Assembly: GCA_963828715.1 (NCBI GenBank)
Contig: CAWHFX010000010.1
Span: forward strand, 248,001 to 312,000
Source of the DNA: JAQGMV01 sp963828715
Lineage (GTDB): Bacteria; Pseudomonadota; Gammaproteobacteria; Burkholderiales; SG8-41
Length of the DNA: 64,000 nucleotides
Direction of reading: 5' to 3'
The notes below the pieces were generated by a model. The model was not told the origin of the DNA, made no database searches, and worked only from the letters and a program-made list of their open reading frames with translations. The number at the start of each line of letters is the position of its first letter. The first letter of the stretch is position 1. The position numbers were made by a program, and so were the translations under genes. This document shows, in pieces, positions 19,643 to 29,071 of the stretch.

Positions 19643-21249
19643 ATGAAAGGCGTCGTCGTTTGCCCGCAACCCCGTGCCGCGGATGTCGGTGCGGCCATCC
19701 TGGCGAAGGGCGGCAACGCCTTCGACGCCGCGGTCGCCACCGCCTTCTCGCAGATGGTGAACGATCCGTTCATGTGCGGCATCGGCGGCATGGGCACGCT
19801 GCACTACTACCGCGCGGACGAGGGCCGTAGCGGCATGGTGGACTTCTACAACCGCGCCGGATCGAAGGTGCGGCCGGACATGTGGCAGCACGACCTGAAG
19901 GGCCGCACCGAGATCTCGGGCTACAGCCTGTTCGACGACTACCGCAGCGAGATCGGCTACACCTCGATCATGACACCGGGCTCTCCGGCGGGCTTCGGGC
20001 TCTTCCACGAGCGGCATTGCAGCCTGCCGTGGGCCGAGCTGCTCGCGCCCGCGATCGCGCAGGCCGAGGAGGGCATCGTGGTGACACCGCATCTCGCCGG
20101 CGTCTGGACGCGCTATCGCCAGCCCGGCATTCCCGACGGCTACACGCGGCTCACGAAGACAGCCGAATGCGCGCGCGTGTACCTGCATCCGGAAGATCGC
20201 TTCTACGAAGTCGGCGAAGTCATGCGCCTGCCCGACTACGCGCGCACGCTCGAGCGCATCGCGCGCGGCGGCTGGCGCGGAGTTCCACCACGGCGCGCTC
20301 GGCGACGAGATCGCCGCGGATCTCGACGCGAACGGCGCGTATGTCACGCGCGAAGACATCGCCGGCTTCGAGCCGGAGTTCGGTGCGCCGCTCGAAGGCT
20401 CGTATCGCGGCTACGTCGTGCGCTCCAATCCGCCGCCGGGCAGCGGTGCGACGCTGATCGAGATGCTGCAGATCCTCGAGCACTTCGAACTGGGCAAGCT
20501 CGACCACAGCTCGGCGCGGCACCTCGACCTGGTCGCGCGCGCGATGGCGGCGGCGCACGTCGATCGCAACGAGTATCTCGGCGATCCGCGCTTCGCCGAC
20601 GTGCCGACCGCAATGCTGATCTCCAGGGAGCGCGCCGCGTACTGGGCGGAGAAGATCGAGCGTGGCGAGTTTCCCGGCGACGAGAAACAGGCGCCGCCCT
20701 CGTGCACCACGCATCTCTGCACCATGGACAGCGATGGCAACGCGGTGACGCTCACGCACACGCTCGGCACCGCCTCCGGCGTCGTGACGCCCGGACTCGG
20801 GTTTCAACTACAACAACTCGATGAAGCTGTTCGACCCGATTCCGGGCCGCAAGAACTCGATGGCGCCCGGCAAGGCGCGCACCACCGGCATGGTGCCGAC
20901 CATGCTGCTGAAAGACGGCAAGCCCGTGCTGATCGCGGGCGCGCCGGGCGGCAGCGTCATCATCAGCGCGACGCTGCAGGCGATCCTGAACGTGATCGAC
21001 TTCGGCATGTCGCCGGTGGAAGCCGTGACCGTGCCGCGCATCCACTGCGAAGGCAAGGGCATCCAGGCGGAGGCGACGGTCCAGGGCGCGGTCATCGCGG
21101 AGTTGCGCGCGATGGGCCACAAGGTCGTGCACAGCCCGCACAGCTTCGAGCCGATGATGTCGCGCGCGCACGTGATCTCGACGCTCGGCGGAAAGATGCG
21201 GGGCGGCGCCGATCCGCGTGGCGGTGCGGGTGTCGGTTACGCGTGGTAG
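19643..21249 (+). CDS. gamma-glutamyltransferase family protein (two frameshifts)
   Basis: About 535 residues of the N-terminal-nucleophile gamma-glutamyltransferase family. It begins GVVVCPQPRAADVGAAILAKGGNAFDAAVATAF and has MCGIGGMG. The autoprocessing site is SCTTHLCTMDSDGNAVTLTHTLG, the first Thr after Cys being the expected nucleophile. GAPGGSVIISATLQ and FGMSPVEAVTVPRIHCEG follow. Single-base insertions near 20270 (CGCGGAG) and 20803 (GGGTTT) split it; removing one base at each gives REFHHGALGDEI and GLGFNYNNSMKLF. No signal peptide is seen, unlike the periplasmic E. coli enzyme, so a cytoplasmic amidase/acylase role is possible. Confidence 0.85.
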
Positions 21250-21316
21250 TGCAATGCACGTGCGCGCCGCTGCTCTTGCGCCCGATAGCGACGCCGTGAA
21301 TCGGGTTTAAATTGGG

Positions 21317-21347
21317 CTTCGCTATGCGAAGAGAGGCGCGTCGCGCC
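21317..21347. terminator. two small hairpins between convergent genes
   Basis: CTTCGC-TAT-GCGAAG forms a six-pair stem with a three-base loop, and GGCGC-GTC-GCGCC a five-pair stem right after it. They sit between the convergent gamma-glutamyltransferase and TIR genes, a place for a bidirectional terminator. There is no clear T-run, so the call is weak. Confidence 0.35.
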
Positions 21348-21353
21348 GGTGTG

Positions 21354-22949
21354 TCACGCCGATGTGCGCCGCAGGGAGTTGTTCCTGCGTCTGCTGTTCA
21401 AATTCTCACGCGATTCTCGCTCGCGGGTGTGAGGTAATCGCTGGGTTCCCGACAGCGGCTCGATCTGAGCGAGCGTGCTGCAGTCTGCACCGCGCCCGAT
21501 CTCGTCGAATATCAACGATTGTGCCCTCGGCATTGCAATTGCGAGGAAGTCACTGTTGAGCTGCCGCAATGCGCACACGCTTTCTCGCAAAAGGGCCAGA
21601 TCGCCGTCTGCAAACGGCTCGTCAGATACTTCACCGAACGTAGCGCTTGCATCGGGAAACCCCAAGGATCGCCAGATATCCGGGTATATACGATCGAATT
21701 GTTCAACGATCGCCAGCATCTTGGTTTTTTGTTCCCTTGTCTCGAACGCGCTTAATACGTCCCCACTGCTGTAACTGCCGCGAAATTCGGCTTCTAAAAA
21801 TATATTGTTAAAGCATGTCTGAAGGTCGAACCTCAATTTACGTGCGTCCAACTTCGCAAGTCCATCAAGGTCACCAACAAACGGCTTTATGATCTCCCAC
21901 CGTATCCGCACGGCGATTCTGATGGCAGTCAACAAAGCCCCGAGGTTGCGGTCGATGTTTTGAAGCTGCCCACCTGCATCCTCCACGAGCAGTATGTCAA
22001 AGCGAACCTTGTTTCCCGGCAACTCGGCGGCCGTGTGCACAACCGGGCGGTAGCGCTTTGGACCATCATCGACAAAGATGACACCCTGAAGCGGGTTAAT
22101 CCCCTCGTTGTTTATCACCCCATTTACGAAGCGAGCAAGCTCTCTGAAGGTGTTACGGTTAGCTTCGGCGGTCTTCGGGTATGACGCGAATTTGGCCTTC
22201 GCCTTCTTCACGTGAACCTCATCGAGGCCATGGCCGAACACTTCCGCAACGAGGCTTCGCTCACCGGAAAGGATGGCGTCATCCGGCAATTCGTTCGGGG
22301 AACTAACAGCAGAGCGATCCAAAGTCAGCGAGATGCAACTTTCCGAGTAAAGCTCGTTTTTTGGACTGGAAAAAAGATCACGTATCTGAACCGCGAGGCC
22401 GGGTATTGCATCCATGAACCTCGCCTTGTTCTGCTTCGTGTGCTGGAACAGCTCCCGCAGCCATTGCTCGATTTCGTCGACGTTAGCAGAGACCGTCTGC
22501 AAATCAGAAATCGGGTTTGGAGGCGTAGTCGCTTCGTTGTGCAGACAGTAGAGGCGACGAACCGACGCCGAGTCACGGGCCTGAGTCAAAGCGTCAAAGA
22601 ATCCTGTCTCGTATAAACACCAACCCCAGTCTTCTTTGGGGTCGGTGAAGAGAAGGACGAGAAAGCTCGATCTGCTCAGGTGATCGGCGATGCTCTTTCG
22701 CCAGTTCGTGCCCTTTTCGATCTTCTCGGAGATGAAGAAGCTGACATTCTCAGTATGTCGATCGAGCAGATCAATGATTGCCTCTGCGACTGGGCAATCC
22801 CGCGCCTTATGGCTGAAGAATACCGAGTATTTTCCTGCTGAGTTGTCGTCCGGCTCTTTTCCCGTCATGACGCCCCCGGTCGTGTAACCGATCATCGACT
22901 GGCTGGAAACAAGGCTCCCTGGCACATCAGGAATTCCCAGGTTCAGCAT
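21354..22949 (-). CDS. TIR-domain protein with unknown C-terminal domain
   Basis: 531 residues. Residues about 41-170 are a TIR domain: KYSVFFSHKARD, FFISEKIEKGTNWRKSIADHL, SSFLVLLFTDP and WGWCLYETGFFDA, with Glu114 at the position of the catalytic glutamate of NAD-cleaving TIR domains. The remaining ~350 residues match no family I know; they include NPLQGVIFVDDG, VRFDILLVEDAGGQLQNIDRNLG and AFETREQKTKMLAIVEQFDRIYPDIW. The start at 22949 has GGGAGGG seven bases upstream; ATG 22868 is an alternative. The DNA is visibly less GC-rich (about 52% in a sampled line) than its flanks, suggesting transfer. Possibly antiphage; no partner gene is seen. Confidence 0.85.
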   Translation of the reverse strand: MLNLGIPDVPGSLVSSQSMIGYTTGGVMTGKEPDDNSAGKYSVFFSHKARDCPVAEAIIDLLDRHTENVSFFISEKIEKGTNWRKSIADHLSRSSFLVLLFTDPKEDWGWCLYETGFFDALTQARDSASVRRLYCLHNEATTPPNPISDLQTVSANVDEIEQWLRELFQHTKQNKARFMDAIPGLAVQIRDLFSSPKNELYSESCISLTLDRSAVSSPNELPDDAILSGERSLVAEVFGHGLDEVHVKKAKAKFASYPKTAEANRNTFRELARFVNGVINNEGINPLQGVIFVDDGPKRYRPVVHTAAELPGNKVRFDILLVEDAGGQLQNIDRNLGALLTAIRIAVRIRWEIIKPFVGDLDGLAKLDARKLRFDLQTCFNNIFLEAEFRGSYSSGDVLSAFETREQKTKMLAIVEQFDRIYPDIWRSLGFPDASATFGEVSDEPFADGDLALLRESVCALRQLNSDFLAIAMPRAQSLIFDEIGRGADCSTLAQIEPLSGTQRLPHTRERESRENLNSRRRNNSLRRTSA

Positions 22950-23060
22950 CCCGAAGCCCTCCCGAAGAAAGCCTTCAGGACCGCTCGATACTAGGCGCCT
23001 CGTCTGCGGAGAAAATCGGCCAAAAGGCTGACGGGCGGAGGAGCAGACTGCATGCTCGGT

Positions 23061-24386
23061 TTATCGCGCGCCAGCCGCCGGCCCCATCAGCGTGTCCGGC
23101 AGCCATGTCGCGATCTCCGGAAACATGCACAGCACCACGATCGCGAGGAACATGCATAGCACGTAGGGTATCGTGCCCCACATGACCGTCGTCAGCGGAA
23201 CGTCCGGCGCGATCGCATTGACGATGTATATGTTGAGGCCCACCGGCGGATGGATGAGCCCCACCTCCATGTTGATCGTGAGGATCACGCCGAACCACAC
23301 CGGATCGAAGCCTGCCGCCACGATGATCGGCAGCAGGATGGGACTCGTCATCAGGATGATCGCCGCGGGCGGGATGAAGAAGCCGCACACGAGCAGGAAC
23401 ACGTTTATAACGCCCATCAGCACCCAGCGGTTCACGTGCGATTCGGCGATCGCGGTCGCGAGCGTCTGGGTGAGGTAGAGCGACGTGAGCATGTAGCCGA
23501 AGAGCACGGCGCCCGCGATGATCATGAGGATCATCACCGATTCGCGCATCGTGTCGCGCAGGATGTTCCACCATTGGTGCGGGGACCACATCCGGTAGAT
23601 GACGACCGCCATGAGCACGCACAGCGCCGCACCCACGCCCGCCGCCTCCGAGGGCGTCGCCACGCCGCCGTAGAGTACCCACATCACGCCGACGATGATC
23701 GCGACGAAAGGTGCGATCTTCGGCACCGACATGAACTTCTCTTTCCATGTGTAGCGGAAATCCGCGGCGTGCGAGCGGTAGCCCCGCTTCCAGATGATGA
23801 AGAGCGTCCACAGAATGAAGAATCCGGTCAGCATGAGCCCTGGCATGACGCCCGCGAGGAACAACCGGCCGATCGAGGTCTCGGTCGCGATGCCGTAGAG
23901 GATGAACGTGACCGAGGGCGGGATCAGGATGCCCAGCGTGCCGCCCGCGCAGATGGAACCGGTCGCCACATCGTCCGGGTAGCCGCGCCTGCGCATTTCC
24001 GGAATGCCCATGCGGCCGATCGCCGCGCAGCACGCCGGCGAGGAGCCGGTGAGCGCAGCGAAGATCGCGCAGGCGCCGATATTCGAGATCGCGAGCCCGC
24101 CGGGCAGGCGATAGAGCCAGCGGTCGAGCGCCTCGTAGAGATCCTTGCCTGCCGGCGAAGAGCCGATCGCCGCGCCCATCATGACGAACATCGGGATGGA
24201 TACGAGCGTGAACTCGTCGAGACCGGACCAGAATGTCTCGGCCACGACGCGCATCGAATCGAGTCCCTGGAACAGGACCAGGAACAGTATCGAGACCGCG
24301 CCGAGACCGAACGCCACCGGCACGCCCGTGAAAAGCAGCAGGATCGTCGCGCTGAGCACGAGCAGGCCCTGGGTGATCGGACTCAT
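23061..24386 (-). CDS. dctM: TRAP transporter large permease, DctM
   Basis: 441 residues with about twelve hydrophobic helices, beginning MSPITQGLLVLSATILLLFTGVPVAFGLG. Family segments: VSIPMFVMMGAAIGSSPAGKDLYEALDRWL, GACAIFAALTGSSPACCAAIG, GGTLGILIPPSVTFILYG and NMEVGLIHPPVGLNIYI. It forms the sodium-driven channel of a TRAP carboxylate uptake system. Its ATG overlaps the dctQ stop codon (ATGA), so translation should be coupled. No signal of frameshift. Confidence 0.95.
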   Translation of the reverse strand: MSPITQGLLVLSATILLLFTGVPVAFGLGAVSILFLVLFQGLDSMRVVAETFWSGLDEFTLVSIPMFVMMGAAIGSSPAGKDLYEALDRWLYRLPGGLAISNIGACAIFAALTGSSPACCAAIGRMGIPEMRRRGYPDDVATGSICAGGTLGILIPPSVTFILYGIATETSIGRLFLAGVMPGLMLTGFFILWTLFIIWKRGYRSHAADFRYTWKEKFMSVPKIAPFVAIIVGVMWVLYGGVATPSEAAGVGAALCVLMAVVIYRMWSPHQWWNILRDTMRESVMILMIIAGAVLFGYMLTSLYLTQTLATAIAESHVNRWVLMGVINVFLLVCGFFIPPAAIILMTSPILLPIIVAAGFDPVWFGVILTINMEVGLIHPPVGLNIYIVNAIAPDVPLTTVMWGTIPYVLCMFLAIVVLCMFPEIATWLPDTLMGPAAGAR

Positions 24387-24904
24387 GGCGCGGTCACATC
24401 CGATACGATGCCGAACGGCGGCTGCCGTCCGGTGGCGGTGGCGAGAAGATCGGCAACGTACTGCAGAACCAGCAGGCCGAGCCCCACGGGCATCGACAGA
24501 TACGGTATCCAGAGTCGCGCGCGCCACACGGTGTTGGAGCGCCAGTTCTCGCTGTACGCCTGGTACCAGAACTCGCTCGCGAGATACCAGAGCGCGATGC
24601 AGAAGGAGATCGCGATCAGGCCGGTAATGATCGCGAGCCAATAGCGCGTCCGCGGTCCTGAAAGCATCGGCAGGATGTCGACGTTGACGTGGCCCCGGTT
24701 CATGAGCACGTACGGGCTGCCGATGAAGGTCGCCGCCACGATGCTGTAGGTGACCACGTCAATCTGCCAGATGGTGGTGAGGTTCAGGACATAGCGCTCG
24801 ATTACCATGTCGCAGATGACGAGGACCGCCAGCGCGATGAGCAGCGCCGCGAAAACGCCGGTCGCCTGCGATATGCGTCGCATGACCTGTATGTACGCGT
24901 CCAT
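24383..24904 (-). CDS. dctQ: TRAP transporter small permease, DctQ
   Basis: 173 residues with four hydrophobic helices, including TGVFAALLIALAVLVICDMVIERYVLN, DVVTYSIVAATFIGSPYVLMNRGHVNVDILP and YWLAIITGLIAISFCIALWYL. GHVNVDIL is a recurring DctQ signature. It lies between the receptor and the large permease and overlaps dctM by four bases. It is separated from dctP by 64 bases that include a strong hairpin. Confidence 0.93.
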   Translation of the reverse strand: MDAYIQVMRRISQATGVFAALLIALAVLVICDMVIERYVLNLTTIWQIDVVTYSIVAATFIGSPYVLMNRGHVNVDILPMLSGPRTRYWLAIITGLIAISFCIALWYLASEFWYQAYSENWRSNTVWRARLWIPYLSMPVGLGLLVLQYVADLLATATGRQPPFGIVSDVTAP

Positions 24905-24934
24905 TGTGCTTCTTTGCGCAGGGAGGTCAGGAAA

Positions 24935-24961
24935 CAGCCCGCGCGCTCGCCGCGCGGGCTG
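24935..24961 (-). promoter_or_regulatory. intercistronic hairpin between dctP and dctQ
   Basis: CAGCCCGCGCG pairs perfectly with CGCGCGGGCTG around a CTCGC loop, an 11-pair stem in the short gap between the receptor gene and the permease genes. There is no T-run, so rather than a full terminator it may be a 3'-end stabiliser that lets the receptor be made in excess over the permeases, as known for malE-malF type operons. Confidence 0.6.
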
Positions 24962-24968
24962 GGCGGCT

Positions 24969-25971
24969 TCACTTCACCGCGAGCGCTTCGTCGATCAGCT
25001 TCTTGCCGTTGGGCACATCCTGCGAAAAGCGCGCATAGCTGCTCTTGCGCGCAATGTCGAGCCACGCCTTGTAGTCGGCGTCGGAGAGCGTGACGACCTT
25101 CTTGCCGTGGTCGCGAAAGGCTTTGATTGCCTCCTCGTTCACCGCATCGGCCTTGCTCTCGTAGTAGCCTTGCGCCTTCCTGCCGGCGTCGAGGAGCACC
25201 TGCTGCTGCTTCTTGTCGAGCTTGTCGAAGCTCTTCTTCGACATGAGCACCGGCTCGTACATGAACCACAGCGCGTTGTTGCCCGGCGCGGTGAGGCAGT
25301 CCGCCACTTCGTACAGGCGCATCGAATTGAAGGTGCCGAGGCTCGTGTCCGTGGCATTCACGACGCCGCTCTGGAACGCGTTATAGATCTCGTTGGAGGG
25401 CGGACTCACGATGCTGGCGCCGGCGGCTTCCCACATGTTGGCGAACGTGGGACCGGCTGCACGCAGCTTCTTGCCCTTGAGGTCGTTCGGACGGACGATG
25501 CACTCGCCCTTGGCCGCGACGCCGCCCGCGAACCAGGCATCGGAGAGCACGATCGCGCCGCGCTTCTCGATCTCCGCACGGATGTCCTTCATGAACTGCG
25601 ACTGGTTGATGCGCTTCGCGCGGTCCTGACTTCGAATGAGGCCCGGCATGAGCGTCGCGCTGAACACGGGCACCTTGCCGCTCGCGTAGTCCAGCGGGAA
25701 CAGTGTGATGTCGAGCTGACCGTTCACGATTGCGTTCCACTGGTCGTTCGGCTTGAACAGCGATGCGCCGGGATACACCTGGACCTCGAGTCCGACATTC
25801 GCCGCCTTTCGCTTCCTTCGCGATCATCTGCACCATGTCGTCGCGCACGTCGCCCTTGCCGCCGGGGAACTGGTGGGATGCGCGCAGCGTGACGTTGTCG
25901 GCCGAAGCCGAGCCCCAGAGCACGCCGGAAACGGCCATGGCGAATGCGCTTACCCAATGCGAAATCCTCAT
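24969..25971 (-). CDS. dctP: TRAP transporter substrate-binding protein, DctP (frameshifted)
   Basis: About 330 residues. Signal peptide at the start (AFAMAVSGVLWGSASA), then VTLRASHQFPGG. The frame breaks near 25805 in AAAGGCGGCG; deleting one G gives EAKGANVGLEVQVYPGASLF and continues as NGQLDITLFPLDYASG, GKKLRAAGPTFANMWEAAGA, SNEIYNAFQSGVVNATDT (the usual DctP PSNEIYNALQ-type ligand region) and a lysine-rich C-terminus. Periplasmic receptor of the dctPQM system; the ligand is unknown. First gene of the operon; ATG 25971 with GGAGGTGGAG upstream. Confidence 0.9.
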
Positions 25972-26134
25972 CCTCCACCTCCGCTTGATTGTGGGACCCG
26001 GCTCGAACGGCCGACTGCACCACCCAGTTTACATCCGTGAAGACGTTCAGAACGACCTGAAGTCGGTCGTCGGCTACACTGGCACATCGCTCGCATGCAT
26101 GCGCTTACAACGCGCGGCGTGACGTGTGGCCGCG

Positions 26135-27286
26135 CTACCTCGTTTCCCTTGCAAGGCCCTGCAGCGCTACGAGCGGCGCAATACCCTTGGCTTGCGCGAG
26201 CACTTTCAGATCGCCGTACTGGTCGGGGTCGACGAGCGCCATCATCGCGACACGGCTCAGTGCGCGGCGTGCTGCGGAGAGATCCTTCGTATCCAGTTCG
26301 TCCAGCAACGACGCGAAGCCGAGATTCATGAGGAACCGGTGCTGCGGGACGTAACCGACCGTAGCGAGGCCGTGCCGTTCACCGAGGCGCGAGAGCGTCG
26401 TGAAATCGACATGACAGGTGATGTCCTGTTGCCCGACGTCCGCGTACGGATCGTTTCCAGCGGCATGCCCGCGATAGCAGACGAGCGTTCCCTCGTTACG
26501 CTCGGAGGAGTACAACTCGCTCGCCTGCTGACCATAGTCGATCGTGAGAACGAAGCCGCGGTGCAGGGCGCGGGCAATGTCGCCAGTCCAGTCCTCCAGA
26601 CCAAGATTGACCTCGCCTCGATAGCCTTCGGGGAGAGACAAACCGAGGCTCGCGATCCGCTCCTCGATCAAGGGCGACGAGGGCTCGTCCAGGATCTCGG
26701 CAAGTTCTCCCGCGTCGAGCGTGACGAAGACTTCCATCACTCTTCCATCGCGAATGGCGAAGCGATGGACCGGGAAGTTGTCGATCAGCTCGTTGCTCAG
26801 GATGCAGCCGACGACGTTTCGAAACGCCGACAGTCCTGCCGTTTTCACTCGCTGGACTTCGTACGCCGCGTCGGTTGTGCCGGAGACGCTGTCCCAATCG
26901 ATGATGTGGTCGGCAGCTTGCGGTAAGCGGGGCTCGTAGTCCGCGGCAACGTAGCAAAGCGCGTCGGTGAACCCGGACTGCATGCGGCCGCAGGCCCGCA
27001 CGATCGATTGAGCCAGCGCGCCGTCACCGCAACCTGCCTCGATGACGTGGAACACGCGTGGCTCCTCAAGGAACCGCCACATCTGCTCCAATTGGCGTGC
27101 GATCAGGACGCCGAAAACCGGATGAGAGAGCGAGGAGGTCCCGAAGTGCGCGCTGATCCTTTGCGACCTGGCAGAGTAGAACCCGCCGCGGGGCGAGTAC
27201 AGGCAGACCTGCATGAACTGCGCGAACGTGATCCGTCCCTGTTTGCGAATGAGATCCCGGATCTCTTGGCCAAGCGCCGAGCACAT
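26135..27286 (-). CDS. SAM-dependent methyltransferase, MidA/NDUFAF7 (DUF185) family
   Basis: About 383 residues. Family marks: GRITFAQFMQVCLYSPRGGFY at the N-terminus, FHVIEAGCGDGALAQSI (SAM-binding motif I), GCILSNELIDNFPVHRF (the family SNEL-D-FP motif), GFVLTIDYGQQASELY and QDITCHVDFTTL. The mitochondrial relative dimethylates an arginine of a complex I subunit; bacterial members are less defined. Start uncertain: ATG 27286 is proposed since upstream codons lack a clear ribosome site. Divergent from the cupin gene with about 60 bases between. Confidence 0.85.
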   Translation of the reverse strand: MCSALGQEIRDLIRKQGRITFAQFMQVCLYSPRGGFYSARSQRISAHFGTSSLSHPVFGVLIARQLEQMWRFLEEPRVFHVIEAGCGDGALAQSIVRACGRMQSGFTDALCYVAADYEPRLPQAADHIIDWDSVSGTTDAAYEVQRVKTAGLSAFRNVVGCILSNELIDNFPVHRFAIRDGRVMEVFVTLDAGELAEILDEPSSPLIEERIASLGLSLPEGYRGEVNLGLEDWTGDIARALHRGFVLTIDYGQQASELYSSERNEGTLVCYRGHAAGNDPYADVGQQDITCHVDFTTLSRLGERHGLATVGYVPQHRFLMNLGFASLLDELDTKDLSAARRALSRVAMMALVDPDQYGDLKVLAQAKGIAPLVALQGLARETR

Positions 27287-27347
27287 GTCATGCTTCAGAG
27301 TGCAATTGCAGTCCGACAATCCTGCGCGGCGAACCATAGGAGAAGAG

Positions 27348-27695
27348 ATGCGTATTCACAACCTGTATACCGATGAAAAAGGCGAGTCACACTTCCGTGA
27401 CGTTGAGATCGAATGGGCCGAAGAGCGACGTGGGAGCAAGCTGTCGAAGCGCCTGCCCGCCACCGGGATCATCTTCAGGGAAACTCGGGCCGAGCACGAT
27501 CTGGATTGGCACCCGGCGCCGCGCCGACAGTATATCGTCAACCTGGACGACGGCGTTCGTATCACAGCGAGTGACGGTGAGAGTCGTCTCATCGCAGCGG
27601 GCGAGGTACTGCTGGTCGAGGACACGACGGGCAAAGGCCATCTCTCGAAAGGCCTCGGGAAGATTCGACACAGCCTCTTCATCCCCATCGAATAG
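27348..27695 (+). CDS. small cupin-like protein
   Basis: 115 residues, single-domain. HDLDWHPAPRRQYIVNLDDGVRITASDGES and LIAAGEVLLVEDTTGKGHLSKG follow the two conserved motifs of a beta-barrel cupin, with histidines at both ends that could bind metal. The start at 27348 is set by AGGAGAAGAG. No signal peptide. The substrate is unknown. It may share a divergent promoter region with the methyltransferase gene. Confidence 0.75.
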   Translation: MRIHNLYTDEKGESHFRDVEIEWAEERRGSKLSKRLPATGIIFRETRAEHDLDWHPAPRRQYIVNLDDGVRITASDGESRLIAAGEVLLVEDTTGKGHLSKGLGKIRHSLFIPIE

Positions 27696-27987
27696 GGGAT
27701 CGCGTAACCCTGCGGCTTGCCTCATGCAGAGCCGCGGCGTGCCGTTGTGATGCAGGCAACGCCGATTGTCACGCCGCCGTGACTTTCGGCGGTTTGCAGC
27801 GTCTGGCAGTGACAAGGCTATGGGCGACCCGCTGCAACTTTCCGTGCGCGCGCGCTGCGAGGCTTTCGGCCCAGCACAGAGCCACGGCAAGCCACCTCGG
27901 CCGGAGGAACAGCATGGGATATCTCTCGCCAGCGTGCGCGGCATCGCTCTGCGGCAATATGAGATTGCAAACCGGGAGGAGGTCGAT
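27696..27987. other. 292-base gap without a recognised gene
   Basis: Upstream region of the next Bug gene. Open frames here give no family-like protein. A GCCGCGGCGTGCC/GGCAACGCCGATTGTCACGCC-like GC-rich patch near 27735-27780 may fold but has no T-run. No promoter could be assigned. Confidence 0.3.
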
Positions 27988-28952
27988 ATGTTTCGAATCG
28001 CAAGCATCATCGCGACTGTTTGTGTCGGCGTGCTCGCGGCTTCGGCGGCTCAAGCGCAGTATCCGGTCCGCCCGATCCGTTTTGTCGTGCCCTTTCCGCC
28101 GGGTGGCCTTGCGGATTATGTGAGTCGGGTGATCGCGCAACAGCTCACGCAGTCCGTGGGTCAGCAGGTGCTCGTCGATAATCGCGGCGGCGGCGATGGG
28201 GCGGTCGCGGGCACTATCGTCGCGAACTCCGCGCCTGACGGATACACGATCTTCTTTGGCACGAACAGCCCGCTTTCTGCCGTGCCCGCATTGCATAAGC
28301 GCTCACCTTACGACCCGGTGCGGGACTTCACGGCCGTCAGCATGATTGGCCGCTTCACGTTCTTCTTGTTCAGCACGCCCAGCGTGCCTGCACACACACT
28401 CACCGAGCTGATCGATTACGCGCGTGCAAATCCCGGCAAGCTCAATTACGGGACCGGCAACACCAGCGCTATCGTTGCGAGCGCGCAATTGAAGCTCCTC
28501 TCATCTGTCGACATCACGCACGTGCCGTACAAAGGCGATGCGGCCGTGACGACCGACATGCTGGGCGGCCGCGTTCAGCTTTCGTTCATGACACCCGTGC
28601 CCGGGCTTGCCTACGTCAAGGAAGGGCGCCTTCGTCTGCTCGCGGGTACTGCTGCCGCAGAGAAGCGGGCTTGCCCCCGAGGTGCCGACGATCGGCGAAG
28701 CAGGCCTGCCGGGCGTTTCGATCACCCCGTGGGCGGGCTTGTTTGGCCCCGCGAAAATGCCGGCGCCCGTCGTGGAACGCCTGTCGCGCGAGTTTCGTCA
28801 CTATCCTCACGCGCACTGATATTCGGGAGCAACTCGCACGCCAGGGTTTCGAGGCGCAAGCTTCTACGTCCGCCGAGCTGGATAGGCACAACCGAGAGCA
28901 GCTCGAGGCGTGGCGCCGTGTCGTGAACGAAGCGAAAATTCCCATCGAATAG
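27988..28952 (+). CDS. Bug/TctC family solute receptor (two frameshifts)
   Basis: About 320 residues. Signal peptide (IIATVCVGVLAASAAQAQ), YPVRPIRFVVPFPPGGLAD, VLVDNRGGGDGAVAGTIVA, PDGYTIFFGTNSP, LNYGTGNTSAIV, ITHVPYKGDAAVTTDMLGGRVQ. The frame is lost near 28663 and 28800; deleting one A and one T gives AESGLAPEVPTIGEAGLPG and LSREFVTILTRTDIREQL, and the protein then ends normally in RVVNEAKIPIE. The start at 27988 is preceded by GGGAGGAGG. Receptor for an unknown carboxylate. Confidence 0.88.
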
Positions 28953-28960
28953 GAAAGATC

Positions 28961-29035
28961 GTGCGTCTCGATACACGCACTGAAGATTCGAAGTGGGCGA
29001 AGGTCATCAAGGCCGCGGGCACCAGGCTCGATTGA
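28961..29035 (+). pseudogene. C-terminal relic of a second Bug gene
   Basis: The 25-codon frame ends SKWAKVIKAAGTRLD and stop, which is the standard C-terminus of Bug receptors (compare WAKVIREAKITL at 46.9 kb and WSDVVKSAGIRMD at 40.6 kb). It directly follows the complete C-terminus of the Bug gene above, so a second Bug gene was probably lost by recombination, leaving only its tail. Confidence 0.65.
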
Positions 29036-29071
29036 TGCGCGACTCATTTCGCGGCAGACGAAAGGTTCTGC

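Noticed and set aside
23250..24644. A 464-codon plus-strand open frame opposite dctM and dctQ
   Set aside because: Arginine- and histidine-rich shadow of the permease genes; no membrane helices or domain.
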